Below, one piece after another: positions 20,166 through 31,261 of a stretch of 64,000 bases of DNA; position 1 is the stretch's first letter; every line of letters begins with the position of its first letter. The DNA is from Trichobilharzia szidati. Its lineage: Eukaryota > Platyhelminthes > Trematoda > Strigeidida > Schistosomatidae. Position numbers and translations under genes: made by a program. The notes under the pieces are model-generated. The model saw only the letters and a program-made list of their open reading frames with translations. It did not search any database and was not told where the DNA came from. The stretch lies in contig OX235273.1 of assembly GCA_944472155.2 (NCBI GenBank), forward strand, positions 106,042,582 to 106,106,581, in the 5' to 3' direction.

Positions 20166-21155
20166 AAACATCCGAATTCTGTCACTGAAATAGAGACCAA
20201 CTCGGAAATCAAATATCTTGGCGTCATTCTATCTGCTGATCTTTCCTGGTCGTCTCATATCTTGATGATTTCTAAGAAAATATTCCGTCTTATCTTCTAC
20301 ATCAAGAAGTTAAGACATTCTGAAATAACCCAATCCTTACTCCTACGATTCGTTAACTCTTGCATTCTGCCTATTATTCTCTATTGTTCCCCCTTAGTTT
20401 TTCCCGGGCTACTGAAGAAAGACTATAACATATTACGCAGGATGTTAAAGGTTGTCAGCAGGGTAAGCAACGTGCCACTTAACCAGCTTGTTAATATTCT
20501 GGTCGACAGGCACTTGGACTCATGTGAAAAATGGGCTAAATCCATTTTATCTAACTCACACCACCCTCTTCAATCACAACTCTCCCCTTGTATCTCATCA
20601 GGCAAAACCAGAAGCCTATATAGAAAACTATATGCTCGCACCAGGCAAGTACAAAAACTCAACCATACCCTACTTAGCTCGTGTTCTGTGCGATAAAGAA
20701 AGCATTAGGCGTGATACCTATAAATAGTCAGTAGAACAACTGGATCTCGTCTTTCCAACTCATATCATTTATAGGTACAACGTTTTTCTTTCTTTCTTTT
20801 CTTTCTCTCATTTTGTTGTTGTTATGTGCTGCTTTGTTTCTCTCTTCCTTACAAACTCTATTTAAAACATTTTTCATCGTCATGTCACACTCTGTATATC
20901 TCGACCTTTTTGGTTACCGCTTACGCCAGTAAATATGCTAGCATCTACCTGTCTAACACCTTCAAACACTCTGTTCAACTTTGGCTTTGCTACCGACATG
21001 CTAATATATTTTTGTCAAAAATAACCGAGATTACCCTTAATCTATGTAGAATTTTATTTATTGTTAATGTACTAATTGGATGCAATACTGTAGTAAAATG
21101 CTGAGAATTCCATTCTGTATCACAAGTACTATTTTGGAATAAAGCATTATTATTA
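20166..21155 (+). pseudogene. LINE-K (CR1-like) C-terminal end and 3' tail
   Basis: 20,190-20,696 encodes IKYLGVILSADLSWSSH, LIFYIKKLRH, RFVNSCILPIILYCSPL and DYNILRRMLKVVSRVS, the thumb and C-terminal region typical of CR1/Jockey-type reverse transcriptases. The tail ends TGAGAATTCCATTCTGTAT, then AATAAAGCATTATTATTATT, a form recurring at 33.17 kb. The N-terminal endonuclease and RT catalytic region are missing. Confidence 0.75.
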
Positions 21156-21489
21156 TTAACTATGGTTATCTACTTGGGTGAATTGGTTTAGGTGAGTGGT
21201 ATACAACTACTCATTTCGATCAGTCAGTAGTATGTATAAGTAGTTTTATACATTTGATTATGTTTTCCTGATTACTATTTATGGTATCAAGCAGACTATA
21301 CTTAGTTTGATCTGAATAATCTCAGTTTCAAAAGGAATCTTCGATGAAATTTCATCCCCTCTAACTGTGTATATCGCAAATTGATAATCTGGGACAATAT
21401 AAGCCCTGACATAGTATATGTACCTCTTGGCCTGCTACATAGAGGGGTTCTCATACATATGCATGTAGCAAGTTAGATTATAAACTGAC

Positions 21490-21797
21490 TTTATTTAGCG
21501 AACCAGTGAAAATCAGTAAGCACTGGACAGAGACTTCGTCATAGTATGGGACTTTTCAGCTGTATGCAGCTATAACCACACCGAGAAGTGAGCCCATGAC
21601 CTTCAGACCAGGAAGCTGGTTCAGGAATTATAACTTCTGCCAACTACGCAATCATCTAATATATCATAGGCGAATACCTTTTTAACATACTCGACTTGGG
21701 TGACTACACTGGTCATGACTTTTCACTTCCAACTGATGTGACTTCGTTATCTCATTTCAAATCAATCCAATTCCTCTAAAATAAACACTTGAATCAT
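21490..21797. mobile_element. Family B inverted pair
   Basis: Minus-strand ribozyme tail and 5' domain (21,490-21,715; core CTGAAAA, stem II GTCC-type, GAAG) abut a plus-strand 3' tail (21,716-21,797) ending AAATAAACACTTGAAT. Confidence 0.6.
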
Positions 21798-21989
21798 GTA
21801 TGAGACGATAGACAAAAATGACAACCTCCTCTATAAGAAGCACAACCAAGTCCACTATAAATTAAGATGGGACATCAAACAACAGGACACGTATAATCGC
21901 AACAAATTGTTGATAACATATAGTCAGAACTGTTGAATATCATTTTAGTGTCTGATTGATGGATTTTAATTTTATTCAGCAGACAGTGG

Positions 21990-22670
21990 AGACAAAACAA
22001 TGAACTACAAAAACAACCAGCACCAATCACCATCAGTCGGAGAGATTTAACAGAAGTTACTTCCTTCACTTATCTATCCAGCCAGCCAGCCAGAATCGGA
22101 AAGGGAAGATACGCCTTCATCAAATTGAAAACAGTTTGGAAATCTTCTGCTGTCACTCCCTCAGCATAAACAACAAGATTCGCATTTTCAACACCACTGT
22201 CAAGTCAGTCAGTTCTTCCATACGGGTGAGCAACTAGCACTGCGTGTCTGTCACGAAAAGGATTTCCAACAGCCTGTTGAGGACTTTCATCAGCAACTAA
22301 AATCTTCGCTGGCTCCATACTGAAGATCAAATGGCCGGAAAGAATTAGTAACAAGAATCTCTGAAGTGGTACAAACCAACAGACGAGAGCCTATCGCTCA
22401 ACAAATTTTTTGGAGAAAGTGGACATAGATCGGGCACCGTAGAAGGACATAGCGTGGCAGGCCCAGTAGCGGAATCCAAATAGGAAGCGACGAGTGGGTC
22501 GTCGGGTCAGGGGTGATATGGAGGAGATTGTGTGGGTAAAAGATGGGAGATTATGGGCAATCGTGGTCTAAGCTGAAGAGGACGGCAGAAAATAGAACAA
22601 AGTGAAGATGTGTTGTTGAGGCCCTATGTTCCCCTCGGAGCCCAAGGGAATGATAATAATAAATAATGAG
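21990..22670 (+). pseudogene. LINE-R, highly decayed copy
   Basis: Recognisable blocks: CCAATCACCATCAGTCGGAG, AAATCTTCTGCTGTCACTCC, AGATCAAATGGCCGGAAAGA, and a tail TGAGGCCCTATGTTCCCCTC then ATAATAATAAAT. A GCCA tandem expansion sits at about 22,078. No usable frame. Confidence 0.7.
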
Positions 22671-23074
22671 AGAGTGGGGACAAAGAATATATCAAGTAAC
22701 CAAGCTTACTTGATCCGTCATAATTTCGATAATGTATTTTTTTAGCTAGACAATACCTATTTGATTTATCTACGATCTAATGGATAATTAACACAGTTCT
22801 CTTCATTTTTCGCCTTCCGAGTGGAACATAGATAGGCAAGCTTTCAAGTTTCATAAGTCACGATTTTGATTCTGCGAAGTGAAACTGCTAACCTCACACA
22901 CACAACGTTTCCTTTTCCAGCTTACCATTGAAACATTGGACCAAAACCATTGGTTGTTTTTTAGTACTACTGAGATAAATCCCCTAAGCACAGTAGAAAA
23001 TGAAACGAAGGTTATTATTGTATTTATGTGAAGATTGTATTCTATTTAACCTTCAAAGTATGACTGTCATCCCT

Positions 23075-23165
23075 GTGTGTTATTTGGAATAACTCAGTGC
23101 AAGCGTCTATGCCTCTGAGTTCGAATCTCAGATGAGACGTCGATCCCTTAATGACGACCTATTTC
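23075..23165 (+). mobile_element. Family F head remnant
   Basis: GGAATAACTCAGTGCAAGCG and GAGTTCGAATCTCAGATGAG match box A and box B of family F. The ribozyme-like tail is absent. Confidence 0.5.
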
Positions 23166-23459
23166 CAAGCCTTCCGACGTATTGCCCCCAATCACCTAAA
23201 GATTCTCAATGTTTTAAATCCATCTATAACCTATAAGTGAACCTACTAACCATTAGTTGTGAGAGGAGTGTATAAACAAATTATACAACATCTCTGGTAG
23301 ATACAAGGCAATATATATGTGAATTTGTCTTTATTTAAGTATATCAGGGTTAAGATATTCAGACAAACAGTATTATTTATCGTAATCAGGGGCGTCTACC
23401 AGGTTGAGTAGGTGTGAGGACGGATGCTCGCCGATGACACTGACTGGCCATCGTGCTAT

Positions 23460-23665
23460 ATGTATCACAAATTGACTACCCTCCCAATGGCTGAATGGTC
23501 AACGAGCTCACTGTGTTAACCTGAAGGTTCTGGATTCGATCCCAGGCGACGGCTGAAGACTCCAGTGCTCCCTTCTAGTTTTCATTGACTCTTTTTACCT
23601 GAAGTCAGTTCATGATCAAAAGTCGAATAATCAAATGCCACTACAAACTAACAGCTACAAATAAG
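23460..23665 (+). mobile_element. Family B SINE
   Basis: Head CCAATGGCTGAATGGTCAAC and GGATTCGATCCC, followed by a ribozyme region shortened by deletion (CTGAAGA kept, then GACTCCAGTGCTCCC), then tail. Confidence 0.65.
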
Positions 23666-23689
23666 TAGAATTATCAAACAATCTCAGTT

Positions 23690-23905
23690 CTTTGATTGGA
23701 CACTAGCTAGTAACTACTGTGATGTGTCTAGTCCTTTGTTTGGTGCACATTGAATTCTATCAGTCACGTGTTTAGGTGACTCACCATCGCGGAACACTGT
23801 AGATTGTTGATATTAGATGGCTGAAGGCAATCAGCAGATAGCCTTGAACCTAGGTTTCGTGCTAGTTGGCACTCTTCAGCAAGGCGTATCTCTCATTTCT
23901 TGCCA
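23690..23905 (-). mobile_element. Family F tail with near-consensus hammerhead core
   Basis: On the minus strand: GCCTTG, CTGAAGA, stem II GTGC/GCAC with loop CAACTA, GAAA, then CCT/AGG hairpin arms. All conserved hammerhead core bases in these two boxes are present. A conventional stem I is not evident. The body continues to TAGTGTCCAATCAAAG. Confidence 0.65.
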
Positions 23906-25655
23906 ACAAGAAAACATCAATAATGAAGTGTGTAATGAATAGTAGATCTTCATTTAAAATTTAGAAAAACAAGTTTTATTATTTAAAAAGCGTAAACCCA
24001 CACAGACACACACACACAACACTCACATACAAACCACGCACAAACCAAGTGAAAACAAGCATGTGATCAACTTTTCAACCTGAAGGAGGATTGAAATCTT
24101 TTTTATCAGAGAAATATTAGTAGACAAAATATTAAGCACAAAGCAGAAAAATAAAAGGCAACAGGCAACAGTATGTATAATTTATCATATATAGTATAGT
24201 GTGTGTTTTAGTGTGTGTTAACCATCAACTTTTTTTCATTCTATATCTGATGACGTATCTGATAGATGACAATGTTAGTACCACTACTACTATTACTACT
24301 ACTACTACAATTGCTACCAGTACACTAGTGTTAGTAGTAATAGTAATACTATGGCGAACTAGTCAAATTCTAGTTAGTTAATTAGAATTAATGAAATTAT
24401 CAGTTTGTCATTAATTAGTGGTGTTACCACCACTCCAATCATCAAATGTTGTCTGTGTTACTTACTCACTGAATTTCTCTCTGCGTTTTTGTGTAGCGCT
24501 GTGTGGCTGTGCGTGTGTGACTATTCTTGATGCCTACTGCCAACATGCACTCACAAACACACAAGCACACAAAGTCAGAGACAGAGGCACGTGTACTAGC
24601 AGACTTGACATGCTGGAATTTGTAGCCAAAATCAAAAAAATAAAAATATCGTTTACCTGATGATAACACAGAAAGGCGATAAGTTGATGGTAATATGCGC
24701 ATATCGAAAGACACACAGAAATAAAATAAGAACAAGCCACAGACGCTCATGTATAGTAGTAGTATTAATTAATCATATAAATATATATACATATATATTG
24801 TAAATTAAATCATCAAGAAGGTTTATTTGTAAAATATATCAGAAAGCGAAACCGATCAGATGTTTATTTCGTATGTTGCGCATATATGTCAAAAGCCCAT
24901 TGTGTGTGTGTGAGTGTTTGGGAACCTGGCTTTAGCAGAATTAGAAAACCGATGCCAGTGATGTGTGTGTGTGCGTGGATTGTCTTATTCGTCCGCCAAC
25001 AAATTCATTTCTCTCTCGAAAAAAAAGGTCATCAGTGAATTAAGCGAAATAAGACAGGGGAAGATAGTAGTAGTGTGCCAAAAACACCGAACAAAAATTA
25101 ACATTCAGAAGAGATGAAGGAAGAAGAACAAGGCGGGGGTTGGGGAATTATAATGAGATATATATTTGTATGAGTGAGTGTGTGAATACCAGTCTTAATT
25201 ATATCTTATCTTATCTAATCCATCATAAATAAATTCAGTATTCATTGATGTATTCATTATTATTCCCACCTCTTTAATATATATATATATACATATATGC
25301 GTGACCTCGAATTTCTACGTTCTCACACATCCACATATTCGTAGATGGATGATTGACATTTTACGTAAGACTGTAATTATAATTAAGTGAACTTGTCTTA
25401 TTATTGTTATAGCCAAATTGTTGATAAATGACTATCTTTCACCTTATGTTTTGTTTTGTTTTTTTTGGTAAATAATTAATCACCTCGGTCATTTATCTTC
25501 TGATTTATTTTCTATGTCTATAACTGACTTGTATTATTGTATTTATTTTCGCTTTTTTAGCAATCAGAATGTTCAAGTTTCATTTGGTAAGTAGGGATTA
25601 GGGGAGTGGAGTATTGGTTTTATAGGCGACTTGCCACTTGGGTGTACACCTTGTA
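23906..25655. other. Long microsatellite-rich gene-free DNA
   Basis: Contains (CA)n near 24,005, (ACT)n near 24,280, (TG)n near 24,905 and 24,970, and (AT)n near 24,785 and 25,285. Overlapping frames at 24.4-24.75 kb on both strands are compositional. Confidence 0.5.
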
Positions 25656-25659
25656 TTCC

Positions 25660-25985
25660 TACTGGACCCTATTTGAAGCAAACATCTTGTTGTTTCAAGT
25701 TTGACTCATCGGTAGTACGTACCTACACAGCTAGGCTTCGAATCTAGTAAACCATTCAATCATTCGGACCCTAGTCAATGACGCGTCTATGAATTCTAAA
25801 CTTCTACCAATTCGTGATGACTTCAACGGGACTACCAACCAATATCATCAGCGTGTATTTGTCCTGACTGCCTACCTGGTGGACTCCACTGGCCGCGACT
25901 TCTGAGTAGAACTCCAAGGAAAATCGCCCGACAGAAAGTCACAGACAAACAAACAAATCAAATTCTAAAAGAAAAAACTCTTTAA
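25660..25985 (-). mobile_element. Family B SINE, 3' truncated
   Basis: Minus-strand 5' domain (CCAGTGGAGTCCACC, CACGAATTGGTAGAAG), head remnant and start of the ribozyme module (TACCGATGAGTCAAACTTG). Confidence 0.6.
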
Positions 25986-26004
25986 AATGGTGTTGCAAAC
26001 GTCA

Positions 26005-26168
26005 AAGCACTATTGAGTCCAGTAGCCCAGTATTAGTAGGTAACGCATTCATTTAAAAGACAATCGGTTCTGGGTTCGAGTCCTCGTGGAAGAAATGTCG
26101 GCATTTACTTGTATTGTAGGTACATCCGATCGACGAGTCCCACTGTTAGTCACCACTAACTAAATAAC
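26005..26168 (+). mobile_element. Smα-like SINE (family A), decayed
   Basis: Head AGTAGGTAACGCATTC and GGGTTCGAGTCCTCG, then GTAGGTACATCC, ATCGACGAGTCCC and CACTGTTAGTCACCAC. The middle of the hammerhead (loop, GAAA) is deleted. Confidence 0.65.
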
Positions 26169-26279
26169 ACCATCTTCACTAACATGTCTCACATACCTCC
26201 CTTGACGAGCAATCTTAGCTGACATAGGATAAGGTCAGAAAAATGTTAGAGTTTTTCCAATTAATCAATACATGACATC

Positions 26280-26600
26280 AGTCCATGAAGTCTTTGAAAT
26301 TTGGTTTAAGCCAGGTGGAGATGTCCAGACTGTCTGGCTGTGGAGCTAGAGATTGTAAGAATCACTTGCTGGAGACTATAGGTGATATGGTTCAAAATTA
26401 TTTCCAGTAACGTAGGTGCATTCACACCTTTCGATCTCTAATATCCATTAAATACTCATATTGTTCTTTGTTAGTATTCTTCGTTTCTCTCGTAGATTTC
26501 TTCTCACAAAAGGCCTATTTTCTCTATCTATGTGTGCTGTACAAAATTCTGCACTGAAGGTCAGTTAGTCAGTCAATCAGTCAGTGCCTGCATTAGTTCT
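26280..26600 (+). pseudogene. LINE-W 3' end, decayed
   Basis: GGAGATGTCCAGACTGTCTG, TATAGGTGATATGGTTCAAA, CGTAGGTGCATTCACACC, then TGTGTGCTGTACAAAATTC and GTCAGTTAGTCAGTCAATC. Same block order as at 10.9-11.5 kb. Confidence 0.6.
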
Positions 26601-26753
26601 ATATCACGGTAAATATCATCATTTTCATAGCTAACCTAAGCTAAGACTATATAAATCTCTATCCATCATCGCCATATCTATGCATTGTTTCATAACTGAT
26701 TATAGAATTCGATTAAAGCAGGAATTTTAAACACAAAACATTGAATAATGCAC

Positions 26754-26763
26754 AATGCTATGT
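26754..26763. repeat. Target-site duplication, left (AATGCTATGT)
   Basis: Repeats at 27,458-27,467, bracketing the family B multimer insertion. Confidence 0.65.
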
Positions 26764-27457
26764 TTCATCCTAGTCTGGGAATCACCGGCAGTACGCACCC
26801 ACCTCCACGGTTCGAACCCAGGACCTTCCAGTTACAAGGTAACCTCGTATACCACTCACCCACTGGGACCCGATTCAATGGCCAATTCATGAATTCTAAC
26901 TTCTACCAATTCGTGATGCATTTAGCGCGACCACCAACCAATGTCATCAGCGGGAAATCCATCCTCACACTTGACTGGATGGACTTCACTGGTCACGACT
27001 TCTCACTAGAACTCCAGGAAACTCCGTCCTGTAGCAAGTCATTAGCGAGCATCAGATTGATTTTGAAGAGTTGGTCTGTAAGGATTAGATTTGTTTTTTA
27101 CAGTTTGACCACGGACTGATATCAGTTAGAGAACCATTGAAAACCAGGGAGTACTGGACACCTGTTTCATCCTAGTTTGGGAATCATCAGCAGTACGCAC
27201 CGACTAGAGTGGTTGGTGGTCCCGCTAAAGTCACCACGAATTAGTAGAAGTTAGAATTCATGAACGGGTCACTGAGTAGGGTCCGACTTGTAACCAGGAG
27301 GTGCTGGATTCGTAGCCTGACGGTTGGTACGTACTGCTGATGAGTCCCTAGTTAAGACAAAACCACTGTGCGGTACTCCCTGATCGTTTCCAGTGGTCCT
27401 CTAACTGTTATCAATCCGTGGTCAAATTCGGAAAAAACAAATCTAATCCTTGAAAAT
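26764..27457. mobile_element. Family B insertion copied from a multimer of three or more units
   Basis: From the junction at about 27,205 leftward on the minus strand: hammerhead, tail, 5' domain, head, second partial hammerhead. Rightward on the plus strand: 5' domain end, head, third hammerhead, intact 3' tail. The CAGTAC marks of the two minus hammerheads (27,191 and 26,789) lie 402 bp apart. The block is bounded by a 10-bp duplication. The 3' end is intact only at the right, as expected for a 5' inversion. Confidence 0.8.
27151..27196 (-). ncRNA. Family B hammerhead with complete core
   Basis: Minus strand: stem I GTACTG/CAGTAC, core CTGATGA, stem II arms TTCC/GGAT with loop CAAACTA (first pair U-U mismatch), GAAA, CAGGTG, TC, predicted cut between 27,157 and 27,156. 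All catalytic core positions match consensus. Confidence 0.65.
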
Positions 27458-27467
27458 AATGCTATGT

Positions 27468-28055
27468 GAAATTCAAGCTGCAAAAGAGCGATATTGATAT
27501 TATTATTATTGTTATTATGACTATAATGATAATGATTATCGTTAGTTAGTCTAATTATTATTCATAAATGTTTTATTGCCTGCCTGCCTGCCTATATTTA
27601 TCTACCTAGCTATACACCTACCCATTCATCATGGTTTGAATTGAAAATATCTTTCTCTTTTTTCGCACACACGAGGACACATGTAAAAGCTCGAAGAATA
27701 TACACAATCCCCCTCCGCCCCACGAAGAGAGTTATCTAATTTACATGCAACGCCTTTTGTTCACATATTCTCCTGTTAGAGATTTTTCGCTTGCATTCAT
27801 GATGAAGATAGAGAGAGAAAGAGAGATTTTATTTTGTTGTGCAAAAGACGAAAATAAACTCTTGTCTCAATGTATTATTATGCTCTTATATAATCCCGAT
27901 AATAATAATAATAATGTGTTTACTGATTCGTATATTCATTAAATAAGAAGCCATTAACTATGTAGTAATTCAGCTGAGAGGTGTAGATGAGTAGAGAGAC
28001 AGAACAGTGAGGGAGACAGAGAGAAAAATGATAATTTCTACGTCGATTTCTTCGC
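27468..28055. other. Gene-free DNA with (ATT)n and (TGCC)n
   Basis: Microsatellites near 27,500, 27,580 and 27,900. No gene. Confidence 0.45.
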
Positions 28056-28059
28056 AAAC

Positions 28060-28380
28060 CAACACCAGTTAAAAACTGAGTGAAAACCGGGGAACACTGA
28101 ACACATGTCTCATCTTCCTAGTTTGGGACTCTTCAGCAGTATGAAACTATGACCCCACCACTGGGAATCGAATCGAAAACCTTTAAATTATGAGGAAAGC
28201 TCGTTAACGATTTAGCCCTTTGGGTTGGAATTCAACACCCAGTGGATTCTAAACTCTATCAATTCGTGATACAGGGGCTAGGATCGACCAATGCTTTCGA
28301 TAATCACCCGCTTCATCTTAACTTCGCAATATAACTACAGGAAATCCTTAAAAAATCCTAAATAAGTCTTCAGTTCACTG
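28060..28380 (-). mobile_element. Family B SINE, decayed
   Basis: Minus strand: 5' domain, head and ribozyme tail with core CTGAAGA and stem II GTCCC, but GAAA is lost (reads GATGAGA). Confidence 0.65.
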
Positions 28381-28554
28381 ATGGCTACTGGATGAATGTC
28401 CTGAAGGTGTATCAGGAAGTCATAACCAATGGGGGCCATCTTGTGGAATTCAACTGAATGTTCATTGAAGGCACTGGTTGATGATAACCTGATTATATCT
28501 TAGGCTAACAAAAACCTCCATCATATTATACTGCATATAATTTCAACCCAGTGT

Positions 28555-28742
28555 TGTGTAATTCTCGATGGACGCAAAGAAGACATATCACAATGAGTAG
28601 GTTTACGCTTCAAGTCAGACAGCAGTGTGTTACAGGATCTACTGCCTGTTAATACTTCATCTAAAGCATATACAATGAACTCTGCTGAGAACTCTGTACA
28701 TTATGTAAACAATGTTTATAATCAATCCATTATTACTGATTC
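28555..28742 (+). mobile_element. Repeat J (LINE-like 3' end), copy 1
   Basis: ATCACAATGAGTAGGTTTACG, ACAGCAGTGTGTTACAGG and CTGCTGAGAACTCTGTACAT parallel 42,150-42,360. It ends in ATTATTACT, like LINE tails at 21.15 and 33.17 kb. A LINE-R copy starts immediately after. Confidence 0.5.
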
Positions 28743-28743
28743 A

Positions 28744-29398
28744 TTATTCAACGGGAGGGATTTGAAAGAGGTTACTTCATTCACTTATCTAGGGAGCATT
28801 GTCTCAACTACAGGAGGAACGGACGAGGATGTCAAATCGAGAATCGGGAAGGCGAGAAACACATTCATCAACCTGAAACCAATCTGGAAATCTTCGTCAC
28901 TCAGCCTGCATCAACAACAAAATTCGGATTTTCAATACAAACGTCAAGTCAGTCATTTTTCTATACGGATCAGAAACTTGGCGGGTCACAAAGAATATTT
29001 CCAACAGCCTGTTGCAGACCTTTATCAACAACTGTCTTCTTGCTCTATACTGAAGATCAGATGGCCGGAAAGAATCACCAACAAGAAACTATGGGAACAA
29101 ACAAAACAAGAACCAATCGCTCAACAAATATGCAGGAGAATTGGAGATGGATTGGACACTCGCTGAGGAGGCCGCTGGGTGACATCGCGCGTCAGGCCAG
29201 TGCTCGAGTGGAACCCGAAAGGGAAGCGGCGAGTGGGACGTCCAAGGGTGACATGGAGATCGTGTGAAGAGGAGTTGAAACAGTATGGACTAACATGGAT
29301 GCAGGTGAAAAGTACAGCAGAAGACAGGAGCAAGTGGAGACGTGCAGTTGAAGCCCTATGTTTCACTAGGAACCCAAGGGAACAATAATAATAATAGA
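28744..29398 (+). pseudogene. LINE-R, C-terminal third and 3' tail
   Basis: DLKEVTSFTYLGSIVSTTGG opens the recognisable part. It then loses frame at a deletion near 28,943, continues through ILKIRWPERI and WRWIGHSLRR, and carries the shared GGCCAGTGCTCGAGTGG frameshift. The last frame gives LEWNPKGKRRVGRPRVTW. It ends with GAAGCCCTATGTTTCACTAG and (AAT)n. Confidence 0.8.
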
Positions 29399-29401
29399 TT
29401 A

Positions 29402-29605
29402 CTAATAAGTGTTAGAATTCACGGGTCAATGAATACCAGCCAAAGTAGCTGACTGATCAATGAACTTAATCTTGTGACCTGAAAGTCTTGGGTTTAGTCT
29501 CTAGTGTGGTTGTGCGTCAGTGCCAGACTAGGGAAGAAACAGCTCATATTGGTTCATGAAAAAATCGAACTCAATCCAAATCCATACAAAAACTCATAAA
29601 TTTTT
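29402..29605 (+). mobile_element. Family B SINE, decayed
   Basis: TTAGAATTCACGGGTCAATG, head remnant (CTGACTGATCAATGAACTT, TTGGGTTTAGTC), ribozyme remnant (GACTAGGGAAGAAACAGCTC), tail. Confidence 0.55.
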
Positions 29606-29682
29606 TCTCTTTTAGTATTCTCTGTTCAGATTGTGTGTGTGTATTGGTGTGAAAATATGCTCTCTCCAAAGTGGTTAATCTT

Positions 29683-29885
29683 CGGACGTCTGTGGCACAG
29701 AGGTAGAATAATCGTCGACCACTCAGGTGGTCCGGGTTTCAATCTCCGACCACGGACGCACCCGTTTACCCCGCTAACCCAATTAAAAGAAAAGACTGTG
29801 AAAGAGTGAAGGTCGGGCATGAGGCTAGCAACCCCCTACCAAAACTTTAAGCCTCTATCTTGAAGCCCTATCCACACGAGTGTAT
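29683..29885 (+). mobile_element. SINE-C
   Basis: Head CGTCTGTGGCACAGAGGTAG and CCGGGTTTCAATCTCC. Body: GGACGCACCCGTTTACC, AAGGTCGGGCATGAGGCTAG, TTGAAGCCCTATCC. The 3' hairpin tail is truncated. Confidence 0.7.
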
Positions 29886-30119
29886 GTATGTCTGGTGATG
29901 ATTGAATCTCTTCAGTAGTCGTTGTGCATGCGCCATTTGTTTTACCTGAGAGATCACTTAAGACAAGTATCTGCTGCTCGCTGTTTGAGTTCAAGACCGA
30001 TGTATTTGTGCGTATGTATGTGTGTGCTAGTGATGTGTGGTACGTTGTCAGCTTTAACATTCTTTAAGAAAAGACACTTCACACTAACCAATACCACTTT
30101 TATTTACACACACAAAGTG

Positions 30120-30835
30120 TCTTACAAAAAAAAGGAAAACTGTCATAAAGAAGTTTGAAAAGGAATACCCCCAACAAACAAAAACAATAAGTCAAATGTG
30201 AATAGTTTCAAAATGATGAGTTCTCACTCTTTTATCTCAGTTTAAACCTTATTGTTGTCTAAAATAGACAGAAAAACTTTTTTCATTTATTCAAGGATTA
30301 GCCTGAATAGTTTTCTTTCAAGTGGATGATTTGTATTCACTCATCACTACCAAACTAGGCAAGAACACACACACACTCTCTCTCAAAGAGACATAGACAA
30401 GCACTCATGCACCTACGCACACACGCACACACCCATACAGACTCGCTTAAGTGGATGAAACAAAGAATCTTAGTAATTTGATGATGAGACTCTTGTAACG
30501 CCAAAAAAAAAGGCGTGACATTGTTTCCAAACTTATATATATAAACAAGGTTAAATTTCATTCTTATTGTAAGTGGTGTTGTTTAGGTGTAATGATGACA
30601 TTAGGTCATAAGGTCAACAAAATAAAACAGCATAGAGATTAGATTCTATAACAATAATAATAATTAATCATCAAAATATTCATAATGATAATGATGAACG
30701 AGTAGGCACAAGTGGTTTGTGTTCTATATAACTATTCGACGTTATTTAACTTCATCAAAATGTGTAATGTAGGTTGGAGAAATACAACTGACTATCTAGA
30801 ATAATTTATGTGTAAACCATTCAGAGTACGATTAT
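30120..30835. other. Gene-free DNA
   Basis: (CA)n near 30,370-30,430, AT-rich elsewhere. The 68-residue minus frame at 30,355-30,561 is CA-repeat derived. Confidence 0.45.
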
Positions 30836-30837
30836 TA

Positions 30838-31030
30838 TTATTATTCCCTTGGGTTCCGAGTGGAACATGGGGCTTCAACAACACATCTCCACTTTGTCCG
30901 GTTTTCTGCCGTCCTCTTCAGCCTGGACCATGATTACCGACAATCTCTCATCTCCTCCTCACACGATCTCCTCCATGTTACCCTCGACCGGACGACCCAC
31001 TCGTCGCTTCCCATTGAGATTCCACTCGAG
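30838..31030 (-). pseudogene. LINE-R 3' end
   Basis: Minus-strand LINE-R coding end (GAGTGGAATCTC, GAAGCGACGAGTGGGTCG, ACATGGAGGAGATCGTGTG) and tail GAAGCCCCATGTTCCACTCG, preceded on the plus strand by (ATT)n, which is the element's 3' repeat. Confidence 0.75.
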
Positions 31031-31039
31031 GGCCTGGAG

Positions 31040-31245
31040 CGCTATGTCATTCAACGGTTTAGTGGTATATTTACTGGTAGAATGTCTGCCAGCCACTAAG
31101 GTGGGGATCCTAGTTCGACGCCTAACCGATGCACATCTAAACCTTGTCTAGCCTGTTGGGAAAGAAAACAATGCCAAAGCTGCTGAAACCTTAAAGCTGC
31201 GGAGCCCTATGTTCCATGTGGAAATTTCAGTGTGTAGTAGAATAT
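31040..31245 (+). mobile_element. SINE-C-like, diverged
   Basis: Head remnant (GGTTTAGTGGTATATTTACT, TAGTTCGACGCC), body ending CTGCTGAAACCTTAAAGCTG and tail GGAGCCCTATGTTCCATGTGG. Confidence 0.55.
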
Positions 31246-31261
31246 TGCATCCAATTTTCGA

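Noticed and set aside
24418..24750. Overlapping frames on both strands with Cys-rich text
   Set aside because: Compositional: CA/TG repeat derived, with no splice or domain support.
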